A stretch of 29,639 nt of DNA from an uncultured Planctomycetia bacterium (GTDB lineage: Bacteria > Planctomycetota > UBA1135 > GCA-002686595). This document shows positions 7,240 to 15,444 of the stretch, piece by piece; positions within the stretch are counted from its first letter, which is position 1, and each line of letters starts with the position of its first letter. The stretch is from contig CALKYE010000160.1 of NCBI GenBank assembly GCA_938003765.1, positions 1 through 29,639 on the forward strand. The letters are read 5' to 3'. Under the pieces are notes generated by a model. The model was not told the origin of the DNA and ran no database searches. It saw only the letters and a list, made by a program, of their open reading frames with translations. The position numbers and the translations under genes were made by a program.

Positions 7240-9498
7240 ATGTCCCGAATCAGTGTCCTGCGCGCGGGCGGATGGCTGGCGGGTGCGAGCCTCTCCCTTG
7301 CGTTCGCATCCACGGCGCCAGCCCAGTCTGGCTTGGTTGGGTGGGGTCGTCTGCGCTTCGACTCTCGCTGGTTCGACCAACCTCATCTCGAGCTCGCCGC
7401 CGGCCCAGGACATACGCTGGCGCGTCTCGCCGACGGAAGCGTGGTCGCGTGGGGTGACAATGTCGCGCGTCAATGCGACCTTCCGCCGCTGCCTCCCGGC
7501 GTAGCGGTGGTCGATTTCGATGCGATGTGGCAGATGTCCGTTCTCTGCCTGAGCAACGGAGAGTTGTCGTGCGCGGGCTCATGGAACATCGGCTGTCCGC
7601 CTCCGGCGGGAGCGGGCCGCGCTTACGTCGCGGTCGACGCCGGCGTCGGGGGCCACGCCGCGGCGCTGCTGGACGACGGCGCAGCGGTTTGCTGGGGCGA
7701 CAACACCTACGGGCAGTGTGACGCTCTCGCCCTGCCTCCCGGAGTCGCGTACGTCGACGTCGTCGTGGGTGGGGAGCACACGGCTGGGCTGCGAAGCGAC
7801 GGCTCGCTCGTGTGCTGGGGCAATGCCGCACACGGTCAGTGCGCGGTTCCAGCGCTCCCGAGCGGACTCACCTACTCCAGCGTAGCGCTGGGCGCGTACC
7901 ACACGGTCGCGCTGCGCAGCGACGGAACGGTGCATTGCTTCGGAGAGAACTCGAGCGGCCAATGCGACACGCCAGCTTTGCCGCCGGGCGTGTCGTACGT
8001 GGAGGTCGCAGCGGGTCAAACGCACACTGCCGCGCGTCGCAGCGACGGACAACTGATCTGCTGGGGCGCCAATTCAAGCGGCCAGTGCGACGCGCCCGCC
8101 TTGCCCGCGGGCGTCGGTTACGTCGACGTTGAAACGGGCTGGTACTCGACGCTCGCTCGCCGCAGCGACGGAGTGACGTTGGGCTGGGGCGATCGCAGTT
8201 CGGCGGCGACGTTCCCCGTCGCTGCGTTACCGCAAGGCGTCTCGTACACGCAAGTGCAGGCTGGAGTCGAGCACATCGTCGCGCTGCGAAGCAACGGCTC
8301 CGTCGCTTGTTGGGGTCGAGCCGACAGCGGTCAGTGCGACGTCCCAGATCCCCCGCCGGGATTGACCTACGTCGAAGTAGCCGCTGGTAGCTACCACACG
8401 CTCGCGCGTCTCAGCGATGGAGCGGTGCTGGCGTGGGGCGCCGCCGTCGGCTTGGTTCCGGCGCTGCCGGTGGGCGTGAGCTATGTGGCGATCGCGGCCG
8501 GCGGAGCACACTCGATGGCGCTGCGCAGCGACGGCGCCGTCGTCGGCTGGGGCAACAACGACCAAGGGCAGTGCAACGTTCCGCCGCTTCCGAGTGGATT
8601 GACCTACGTCGCGATCGACGCGGGCGTGGCGCACAGCGCCGCTCTGCGCAGCGACGGCGCTGTGTTGTGCTGGGGCTCCAACGGTTTTGGTGAATGCAAC
8701 GTGCCCGCACTGCCTCCGGGGGTCTGGTACGTCGACGTCAGCGCGGGTGGCTCGAGGGAATGGCATCCGCCCTACTACACGATCTTCCGCGGATTCTCGC
8801 TGGCGCGGCGCAGCGATGGAGAACTCGCGTGCTGGGGCGACGGCTCGCTGGGTCAATGCTCGCCGCCTCCGCTGGCCGGCGCGGTTTACATGCAGATCGA
8901 CGCGGGCGCGACCCACAGCCTCGCGATTCGCGGCGATGGGGTCGCCATCGGCTGGCGAGCCAATGGCTTCGGACAAAGTCACGCGCCGTCTCCGCCTGCG
9001 AGTTCGGCCTACGTGAGCATCGCGGCAGGCGACGGCTTCAGCGTCGCGCGTTTCGAGACCTCGGCGCCGCTCGTCTACTGCACCGCCGGAACGACGACGA
9101 ACGGTTGCTCGGCTTCGATCGCGGCCAGCGCCAACCCGAGCGTGTCGCTCGCCTACGCGTGCGATATCACGGTCAGCAACGTCGAAGGTCAGAAGAGTGG
9201 CATCCTGCTCTACGGCCTGGCGTCGAATTCGGTTCCGTGGAGCCCGGGCTCGAACAGCTTCTTGTGCGTGAAGGCGCCGATGCAGCGCACGGACACGCAG
9301 TCCTCCGGCGGAACGCTGAACTCGTGCGACGGCGCGCTCCCGCTCGACTGGAACGCTTACCAGGCGGCGAACCCGACCGCGCTCGGCAATCCGTGGGCGT
9401 CGGGCAACAAGGCCTACGTCCAAGCTTGGTTCCGAGACCCGCCCGCGCCGAGCTCGACGAACTTGTCCAACGCGCTAGAACTCACCTACTTGCCGTAG
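7240..9498 (+). CDS. Exported RCC1-repeat (beta-propeller) protein with planctomycete C-terminal module
   Basis: 752 residues. The signal peptide is MSRISVLRAGGWLAGASLSL..APAQ, with cleavage near residue 29. Residues about 45-605 are a dozen or so repeats of roughly 40-50 residues, each of the form (AAG)xxHTxALRSDGxxxCWG followed by NxxGQCxxPxLPxGxxYV. This is the RCC1 pattern, which folds into beta-propeller blades. Residues about 612-752 form a separate module beginning VYCTAGTTTNGCSASI and ending TNLSNALELTYLP, with regular cysteines. The same module ends the unrelated protein at 20109-22184. Bacterial RCC1 proteins of this sort are exported and of unknown function; binding or surface attachment is inference. 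It has a very strong ribosome-binding site. Confidence 0.93.
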   Translation: MSRISVLRAGGWLAGASLSLAFASTAPAQSGLVGWGRLRFDSRWFDQPHLELAAGPGHTLARLADGSVVAWGDNVARQCDLPPLPPGVAVVDFDAMWQMSVLCLSNGELSCAGSWNIGCPPPAGAGRAYVAVDAGVGGHAAALLDDGAAVCWGDNTYGQCDALALPPGVAYVDVVVGGEHTAGLRSDGSLVCWGNAAHGQCAVPALPSGLTYSSVALGAYHTVALRSDGTVHCFGENSSGQCDTPALPPGVSYVEVAAGQTHTAARRSDGQLICWGANSSGQCDAPALPAGVGYVDVETGWYSTLARRSDGVTLGWGDRSSAATFPVAALPQGVSYTQVQAGVEHIVALRSNGSVACWGRADSGQCDVPDPPPGLTYVEVAAGSYHTLARLSDGAVLAWGAAVGLVPALPVGVSYVAIAAGGAHSMALRSDGAVVGWGNNDQGQCNVPPLPSGLTYVAIDAGVAHSAALRSDGAVLCWGSNGFGECNVPALPPGVWYVDVSAGGSREWHPPYYTIFRGFSLARRSDGELACWGDGSLGQCSPPPLAGAVYMQIDAGATHSLAIRGDGVAIGWRANGFGQSHAPSPPASSAYVSIAAGDGFSVARFETSAPLVYCTAGTTTNGCSASIAASANPSVSLAYACDITVSNVEGQKSGILLYGLASNSVPWSPGSNSFLCVKAPMQRTDTQSSGGTLNSCDGALPLDWNAYQAANPTALGNPWASGNKAYVQAWFRDPPAPSSTNLSNALELTYLP

Positions 9499-9878
9499 CG
9501 TTCCACGCGGCTGACGAACTCGCGCTCGACCGCGTCGAAGGACCGCGAGGCGCGCTCACGCGGTATCGAGCGCGTCGGCAGCGCGCGCCACACAGCGCCG
9601 TTGGTCGTCGCGCAGCGGAGGATCGGCCCCGGGCGAGTTCAACGCCAGCTCGGCGCAACTCTCACCAACTGTGGTCGACGGTCGCGCAGTCTCACACCAG
9701 GCCATTCCGCTTTGAGGGTCGGTACAGTCGGTCGTTCCCGCGTGTTCCGTGGAGCAGGCCGTGCTCTTCGAGCGCGTGGAAGATCGCCTCGCGCTCGGCG
9801 ATGCGTGCGAGCGCAGCGCAGACTTCGTGGTGGAAGCGCGCACGACAGGTCAGATCTGCGGCGCAGGGCGCGCGTTCG
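9499..9878. other. Intergenic region between convergent genes, with one dispersed repeat
   Basis: The gap between the stop of the RCC1 gene and the stop of the mscS-like gene. It contains the repeat copy at 9652-9688. A minus-strand frame at about 9700-9875 without a start codon reads HHEVCAALARIAEREAIFHA and looks helical and protein-like. It could be a remnant of a gene but matches no family I know. No clear terminator hairpin was found. Confidence 0.4.
9652..9688 (-). repeat. Dispersed repeat, type 1 copy A (partial)
   Basis: Reads GGCGCAACTCTCACCAACTG and continues TGGTCGACGGTCGCGCA. It matches the other type 1 copies (22507, 23664, 27673) until the similarity stops after CGCGCA. The core on the minus strand is CCACAGTTGGTG. 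Confidence 0.7.
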
Positions 9879-11429
9879 TCAGTCTCGTGTGACGCTGATC
9901 CGCCCAGGCGCGCCCGCTTTCGTCGGCGCGTCGACAGAGCGGACGGCCCCGGGGCTCTTGGGCAGCAGGTTCTCGCTCTCCTGCAGCAACTCCGATTGCT
10001 GGGCTTGCTCCTCGATCACCGTGGACTCGCTCGACAGTCCGCCTTCGGCCTTGGTGGAGATCTCGGCTCGCTCCGCGGGCTCATCGGGCTCGACGCGCGC
10101 GCGCGGCGCGGATGGACGAACGGCCGCTGGCTTGCTGTCGAGCATCGTGACTGGCACGCCGCGCGGGAAGACGACTTCGCGGGCCTCGTCGGGCAACGAG
10201 ATGCCCGCCTGCTGGAAGGCGAGCTTCACCAACCGGATCACCGACGAGCGCACCTTCAGCCAACTGTGCGTTCGCCCGTCGAGCCAGAAGTAGACCCGCA
10301 AGTTGACGGTCGCGCTGCCCAGTCCGTCGACCAGCACCGAAGGCTCCGGTGACTCGAGCACCGCGGGGTGTTCCACGAGCACCCGCCGTGCGGTCTCCTG
10401 GGCCGCGTCGATCGGATCGTCGTAACCGATTCCGACGACGAAGCTCTCGCGTCGATTGGCGTTCGTCGTGTAGTTGCAGATGTTGCTCTTGTAGACGCTC
10501 GCGTTCGGAATCTGCGTCAGGTTGCCATCCAGCGTCATGAGGATCGTCGTGCGGATGTTCAGGCGCTGCACGTACCCGGTCACGCCCGTGATCTCGACCA
10601 GGTCGCCGGTCTCGAACGGCCGCTGCATGCTGAGGAACACGCTGGACAGGAAGTTCTCCGTGATGTCGCGGAAGGCGATGCCGACGATCAAGCCGAGCAG
10701 GCCGGTGCCGCCGATGAGCGTCAACGCCAACTGCGCCAGGCCGGCGACGCGCAGCACGAGGTAGAACCCGCCCAGCACCACGAGACCACCGACGCTGCGG
10801 GCGATCACGTTGCGCAGCAGCCTGGCCTGGATCCGCTGGCGCAGCAGCCGCTGAGCTCCGCGCGTCGCGAACACGGCCGCTCCGATCGACACCGCCAGGA
10901 TGAGAAGTCCGAACACGAAGATGGGCAGCCTGCGCACGGAGCCGCGCCACAGCGTCGTCACTCTCGACCAGCCCTGGCTGAAGTCCCACACCAGCGGCTC
11001 GACGACGTCCATGCGATTGGCGACGGCGACGACGTCTTGTGTCTTGCGCGCCAGGTCTCCGGCCCAGGTCTTGAGCTCGGCGGACTCGACTTGGCCGTGG
11101 AGGAATACGACGCCCTGCTCGACGCGCACCTGGACTTCGGTGAACCAGTCCGTCGCGCTCAGGATGTTCTGGATGCGCTCGCGGATCTCCTCGTCGCGGG
11201 CGACGGGCTTGACCTCTACGCGCCCTGCCGCGGGCGAGAGCTCGTCGTTCACCATGTCCGCGGTCGGCGTCGACAAGACCGAGTCGGACTGCGACGGTTG
11301 CTGAGAGAAGGCCGTTGAGCTCAGCGGAGCGCAAAGACAAGCGATCCACGCCCATCGACGCAGCGGCGTCGCCCAGCGCACCACTCGCGCGCCGGACGGG
11401 TGCAGAAGTCGAACCGACGTGTTGAACAT
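9879..11429 (-). CDS. MscS-family mechanosensitive channel with N-terminal BON domain
   Basis: 516 residues. A signal or membrane segment (about 22-42) is followed by a BON domain (about 75-145: DEEIRERIQNILSATDW, VVFLHGQVESAELKTWAGDL). Three transmembrane helices lie at about 168-188, 210-228 and 233-252. The third contains the pore-lining GGTGLLGLIVGIAFRDITEN. The MscS beta domain follows: MQRPFETGDLVEITGVTGYV, then TILMTLDGNLTQIPN. A long charged tail of about 100 residues ends the protein. MscS channels release solutes on hypo-osmotic shock; the BON domain probably binds phospholipid or peptidoglycan (family knowledge). AAGGAGAG lies before the ATG, and the start is 30 bases after the DUF2254 stop, so they form an operon. 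Confidence 0.93.
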   Translation of the reverse strand: MFNTSVRLLHPSGARVVRWATPLRRWAWIACLCAPLSSTAFSQQPSQSDSVLSTPTADMVNDELSPAAGRVEVKPVARDEEIRERIQNILSATDWFTEVQVRVEQGVVFLHGQVESAELKTWAGDLARKTQDVVAVANRMDVVEPLVWDFSQGWSRVTTLWRGSVRRLPIFVFGLLILAVSIGAAVFATRGAQRLLRQRIQARLLRNVIARSVGGLVVLGGFYLVLRVAGLAQLALTLIGGTGLLGLIVGIAFRDITENFLSSVFLSMQRPFETGDLVEITGVTGYVQRLNIRTTILMTLDGNLTQIPNASVYKSNICNYTTNANRRESFVVGIGYDDPIDAAQETARRVLVEHPAVLESPEPSVLVDGLGSATVNLRVYFWLDGRTHSWLKVRSSVIRLVKLAFQQAGISLPDEAREVVFPRGVPVTMLDSKPAAVRPSAPRARVEPDEPAERAEISTKAEGGLSSESTVIEEQAQQSELLQESENLLPKSPGAVRSVDAPTKAGAPGRISVTRD

Positions 11430-11459
11430 ACTCGAGCTCTCCTTGACGACGCTGCCCGC

Positions 11460-12788
11460 TCACATCGCGGGCTGAAGGGGGTCCGGCGCGAGCGACTCGC
11501 GCACCTGGTCGAGCACGCGTTCGAGCCCGGCGCGGTCGCGCTTGGAGGGCACGCTCTGCTCGACCAGCTCGGCGATCTGGTGCAGCTGCTGGCGCAGCGC
11601 CTTCCGGCGAGCGCGACTGCGTGTCCGACCGCCGATCACGGCCAGAGCGCGCAGCATGTGCGCCAGTGTGGTCACGTTGCCGGCCGCGCTCCTGCGGATC
11701 TCGCTGAAGGCATCCGAGACGAGACCCTCGAAGCTCGGAGCGATGGCGACGACGCGCAACTCGTCTTCCGCATAGCGACACAGCTGCGGAAGCTCCCGCG
11801 ACGCGAGCCGGACTAGGATCGCGGTCAGATAGTCCAGGCAGATGACCGCCGTCCACGTGTCGTTGACACCGGGCGACAACGCCTTCAGCGCGATGTCCAC
11901 GATCTGACGGATGCCGAAGGCTGGATCCTGGTCGACCGTTCGGAACCGGCCGATGCTGTAGCACTTGCTGAGTCTCAGTTGTCCCTCGCGGTCCACCGGC
12001 TGCGCTTGGGCGAACGAGGCCAAGTCGGTGTCCTGCACGACGAACTCGCCGATGCCGCGTTCCATGCGCACGATCGTCTTCCTCTCCTGCGCGAGCCGCA
12101 GCAACGCCACGTCGTCGATGCTCTGGATGTAGCCGCTCGTCGGCGCCGAGACCGCTTGCCAGCGCAGCGACTCGAGGGAGCGGAGCACGCGAGGCGCGTC
12201 CTCGTCGACCGCATGGGCGAGCTCGCGCGTGAAGACCCTCTCCACGGACGCGATGGTCTCCGCCGCGATCGTCGAGACGATGCTCGTCGCCTGGATCGAC
12301 GTCGCGATGTGGTGCAGGAAGTAGATCAGGACACTGACGCCGCCCAGCGCCAGGACGAGGCCGAAGAACGTGGCCAGCGCGGGCACGAACTCCACCTCGT
12401 CGCCGACGCGCACCGTCTTGAGCACGATCAGGCAGTAGGCGAAGACGCCGGCGAACACGCCCAGCGTGACCTGCGTCACGCGACTGCGCATGAAGGTGCG
12501 CAGGATGCGTGAGCTGTACTGGCCCGCGGCCAGCGTCAGCGCGATCAGCGTCATCGAGAACGTGATCCCCGTGATCGAGATCATCGAGCCCGCGAGCGTC
12601 GACAGCATCAGGCGCGCGCCGTCCGCTCCCGCTCCGAACATCCGCGGCCAGCGCTCGCGCCAGACGCCTGTCCCGCCCGAATCCAGCTCGATCAGCGCGA
12701 ACGCCAGGGCGACGGACAGCGCCACGATCAGCGACGGCACGAACCAGAAGCTCGAGCGCAGGTTGATCAGCAGTTTCAGCCACTTCAT
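11460..12788 (-). CDS. DUF2254-family membrane protein
   Basis: 442 residues from the ATG at 12788. Four transmembrane helices lie in the first ~160 residues: SFWFVPSLIVALSVALAFA, LAGSMISITGITFSMTLIAL, TLGVFAGVFAYCLIVL and ATFFGLVLALGGVSVLIYFL. The family signature after helix 2, AAGQYSSRILRTFMRSRVTQ, is intact. The soluble C-terminal two-thirds contains ALSPGVNDTWTAVICLD, also typical. DUF2254 proteins have no established function. The conserved pairing here with an MscS channel 30 bases downstream suggests a shared envelope or osmotic role, which is inference. A longer in-frame reading to 12962 has no start support. Confidence 0.92.
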   Translation of the reverse strand: MKWLKLLINLRSSFWFVPSLIVALSVALAFALIELDSGGTGVWRERWPRMFGAGADGARLMLSTLAGSMISITGITFSMTLIALTLAAGQYSSRILRTFMRSRVTQVTLGVFAGVFAYCLIVLKTVRVGDEVEFVPALATFFGLVLALGGVSVLIYFLHHIATSIQATSIVSTIAAETIASVERVFTRELAHAVDEDAPRVLRSLESLRWQAVSAPTSGYIQSIDDVALLRLAQERKTIVRMERGIGEFVVQDTDLASFAQAQPVDREGQLRLSKCYSIGRFRTVDQDPAFGIRQIVDIALKALSPGVNDTWTAVICLDYLTAILVRLASRELPQLCRYAEDELRVVAIAPSFEGLVSDAFSEIRRSAAGNVTTLAHMLRALAVIGGRTRSRARRKALRQQLHQIAELVEQSVPSKRDRAGLERVLDQVRESLAPDPLQPAM

Positions 12789-13168
12789 GGGTTCGCCTTC
12801 GCGCACGCGCACCACACGCGCGTTCTCTCCAGCGCTTCTCCGGAGCCTGCGCTTCCGAGGTTCCGGCGCCGAGCGCCACCGGCGCGCATCCATCCCCATC
12901 CGACTGGCGCCGGCTTCCCCGCAACCCGTCGGCCCGCGTCTCCGATCGGGCGGGCCACCCAACGCGCCTCCCGTCGTCGCTCTGGTCGGCGAGGATCAGG
13001 ATTCACGACGTGTTCGAGTGCGCCTCCTCGGGGGCGCGGGGCGGATCGAGCACCAGGTCGAGGCCAGTTGCGCGAGCGAGGGCCGGGACTCCGTCCAGGG
13101 ACGTCGGGTCAATGAGTGCATGAGCCACCAGGCAGCGCACGTCGCGTCCGCACGGAAGCGGCGAGCAC
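12789..13168. other. Intergenic region upstream of the DUF2254 operon; no gene seen
   Basis: About 380 bases between the M48 gene stop and the DUF2254 start, both on the minus strand. No convincing frame or repeat is visible. It should hold the promoter of the DUF2254-mscS operon and the end of the M48 transcript. Confidence 0.4.
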
Positions 13169-14188
13169 TCAGTGCGAGCCCGTCTTGGCCGAGGCGTTCT
13201 GCACGGCCACAGCGAGCCGGCGCTGCGCCTCCTTCTGCTCCGGCTGATCGACGGGCAGGAGGCAGCTCGGGACCGCGGCGAGCAGGGTCTGCGCGATGCC
13301 GACCTGCTCGTTGCTCGGCATCGTGTTCGCGACGACCACCGTGCGTTGCTGGATGGCGGCGTAGCCGCGCGCATCCACGACCGGCGGGCGACGCCAGCTA
13401 CGCGCTTCGGGCGGCAGAGCGGCGGCGAGCTCCTTCGCGCGCTCGACGCGGCTCGCCAACGAAGGGTGATCGCTGGTGATCTCGGGCGCGGTGTCCAGGC
13501 CCTTGTCGATGAGCTGCTGGAAGAAGTCGCCGAAGCGCTCCGGGTCCCAACCGGCGCGCGAGTAGAAGGTGAAGCCCCACTCGTCGGCCTCGGCCTCGTC
13601 GTCGCGCGTGTAGCCGAGGCCGAGGAAGGACGTGGCCGTCGCGGTCGAGACGGCCGCGAGCTGGCCGTACTGCGCGCCGTGCTCGTCGCCGCCGATCACG
13701 AGTCCCGCGAGACCCGCGCCCGCCGTGAGCCCTGCGGACACGATCTGGCGATTCATGCCCTTGTGGACGTGACGGCTGTAGACGTGCGCGTACTCGTGCG
13801 CCATCACGGCCGCGAGCTCGTCCTCGCTGCGGGACTGCCGGAGCAGCTCCGAGTAGATGTACATGTGCTCGCCGCCGGTCGTGAAGGCATTGAGCGTCTC
13901 GCTGTTCACCAGGTGGAACTGCGCGCGCTCGAACATCCACGAGTTGTCGTCCGACGAGAAGTGAGATTCCGGACCCTGTCGCGCCATGTCCGCAGCCTTG
14001 GCCGCAGCCACGATGCGAGCGCCGATCTTCTGCATGTACGCGGTGAGCTCGCGATCGCCGATGATCGCCGGCGCGAGTTCGGAGTTCGTGTTCTCGGCCT
14101 GGCTGATGACCTGCCGGTCGGTGGCGCACGCGGCGAGCACGGAGAAGAGCGCGAGGCCGGCGGTGCGCAGCAAGAGGGGTTGCTTCAT
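13169..14188 (-). CDS. M48-family metallopeptidase lipoprotein
   Basis: 339 residues. The N-terminus ends in a lipobox LAAC with Cys21, so it is predicted to be lipid-anchored. The zinc site is MAHEYAHVYSRH (His131, Glu132, His135). The third ligand is probably Glu200 in RDDEAEADEWGFTFYSRAGW, followed by the family element WDPERFGDFFQQL and DHPSLASRVERAKEL. These features match Oma1/LoiP/BepA-like M48 peptidases, which degrade or help assemble envelope proteins under stress. The residues after about 290 (VPSCLLPVDQPEQKEAQRRL) form a short helical tail. All catalytic residues are present. It has no operon partner. Confidence 0.93.
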   Translation of the reverse strand: MKQPLLLRTAGLALFSVLAACATDRQVISQAENTNSELAPAIIGDRELTAYMQKIGARIVAAAKAADMARQGPESHFSSDDNSWMFERAQFHLVNSETLNAFTTGGEHMYIYSELLRQSRSEDELAAVMAHEYAHVYSRHVHKGMNRQIVSAGLTAGAGLAGLVIGGDEHGAQYGQLAAVSTATATSFLGLGYTRDDEAEADEWGFTFYSRAGWDPERFGDFFQQLIDKGLDTAPEITSDHPSLASRVERAKELAAALPPEARSWRRPPVVDARGYAAIQQRTVVVANTMPSNEQVGIAQTLLAAVPSCLLPVDQPEQKEAQRRLAVAVQNASAKTGSH

Positions 14189-14951
14189 CGTGGTGACTTC
14201 TCCGATCGTCCGACTCGCGATCTCCCCGCGGAGTCGACGGGAGCGATCCGGCCAGCGTGCGCGCGCCGCGACGGAATGATCCGGCGCACGGACTCAATGC
14301 GCTGCGAAGATCCCATCCACGCATCCGGCGCGCCCTACTCGGAAACCCTGAATCGCGCCCGAGGCATCGAGCGGCGCCGGCTCCACCTCGACGGCGCCCG
14401 TACCTGCATCCGGCAGGCGCAGGCGGCGGAGGCACGGAATGGGGGGACGCAGCTAGTCCGGCAAGTTGACGGCTAGCTGTCCGCGGGTCTGCGCGAGCGC
14501 CGACCCACAGAGCCCTCGCGCCGACGCTCGCATGCCCAACGGCCTGTCCATCGCGCCGTCTTCTCCGCGAGCGAACCGATGGCCGATCGCGCCGTCGTCG
14601 ACTTGCTCGCGGGCGGATCGGAATCTCCGGCGGATGACGTCGGCCGGCGCCGATCGTCGTCGACTGCGCGATGGGTGTGGCGTCGTGCGGACCTGTTCCG
14701 TCAACAGGTGCGGTGGGGCCGTGAGCTCGGGCGGCCGACCACAGTGGGTGCAACGAGCACCCCTTCTTGGAACTCGTGACCAACCTCAGCGGCCAACCTA
14801 GCTCGCAGCCACGAACGGTCCACCCGCTCCGCCCAGCCGCGCGCACCTGCACGCGCCAGGGAGGGGTTGGTGGAACGCGTGCAACTCCGTTCCCAGTGAA
14901 CGACTCAACTCACGACGTTTCTCACTCCCCTCAACGCGAATCAAGACATCC
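14189..14951. other. Intergenic region between divergent genes, with one dispersed repeat
   Basis: About 760 bases upstream of both the M48 gene (minus) and the exported protein at 14952 (plus). No convincing gene is visible. The repeat copy at 14717-14760 lies in its right half, about 190 bases before the plus-strand gene. Promoters in both directions are expected here but not identified. Confidence 0.4.
14717..14760 (+). repeat. Dispersed repeat, type 2 copy E (3' half only)
   Basis: GGCCGTGAGCTCGGGCGGCC followed by GACCACAGTGGGTGCAACGA. It matches the right-hand half of the longer copies at 24919 and 27264; the left half is not conserved here. Confidence 0.65.
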
Positions 14952-15413
14952 ATGAAGACGACTTTCCTCAGCTCGATCGTGCTTGCAGCTCTGTGCGCGA
15001 CCATCGCGGCGCGAAGCAGTGGGGGCGGCGAGTCTTTGACGCTCGTGTGCGGTAGCAGCCTGAGCGACGCAAGGACCTTGCCCGTCGGCCACACCGTCAC
15101 ACTCGGTGCGTACGACTCGAAGGACGACGCCATCGACGCGCTGCAGTCCGAGGAAGGCATGCAGTCGATCGGCGATCAGCTCGCCGCGGACGCGCTCGAG
15201 GGAGTCTCGTGCGACGCGTGCATTTACACCGCTGACGGACTGTGCCCGGGCGAAGTCTTCGTGTGGGGTTGGGAGGAAGGCGATGTAGCGGCGAAGGTCC
15301 GCTACGACGAAGACACTGAGCAGTGGATCGCCTTCGCCGAGTTGGCCGCGGAGATCTCCTTTGGCCTCACCTGCCACGAGTGCGTGCCGGGCGACGACAA
15401 CTCCGGCGACTGA
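14952..15413 (+). CDS. Exported acidic protein with two CxxC motifs, unknown function
   Basis: 153 residues. The signal peptide MKTTFLSSIVLAALCATIAA is followed by an acidic mature domain. Its six cysteines are arranged as one near the start (LTLVCGSS), SCDACIYTADGLCPGE, and LTCHECVPGDD near the end. The two CxxC pairs, about 60 residues apart, resemble a metal- or redox-binding layout, though this could equally be disulfide pairing in an exported protein. The segment DIAxDALQS..MQSIGDQLA is helical. I do not recognise the family. The next gene starts 31 bases downstream on the same strand, so they probably form an operon. Confidence 0.72.
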   Translation: MKTTFLSSIVLAALCATIAARSSGGGESLTLVCGSSLSDARTLPVGHTVTLGAYDSKDDAIDALQSEEGMQSIGDQLAADALEGVSCDACIYTADGLCPGEVFVWGWEEGDVAAKVRYDEDTEQWIAFAELAAEISFGLTCHECVPGDDNSGD

Positions 15414-15444
15414 TCCCCCCACGAACTCGAACGCGAATCCACCC

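Noticed and set aside
10081..12924. A 947-residue minus-strand frame across DUF2254 and mscS
   Set aside because: Low-complexity Arg-rich translation; both true genes occupy another frame with clear family motifs.
9652..14760. Copies A and E as the two ends of one 5-kb transposon carrying mscS, DUF2254 and the M48 gene
   Set aside because: The enclosed genes look like ordinary housekeeping envelope genes, both end copies are partial, and no transposase lies between them.
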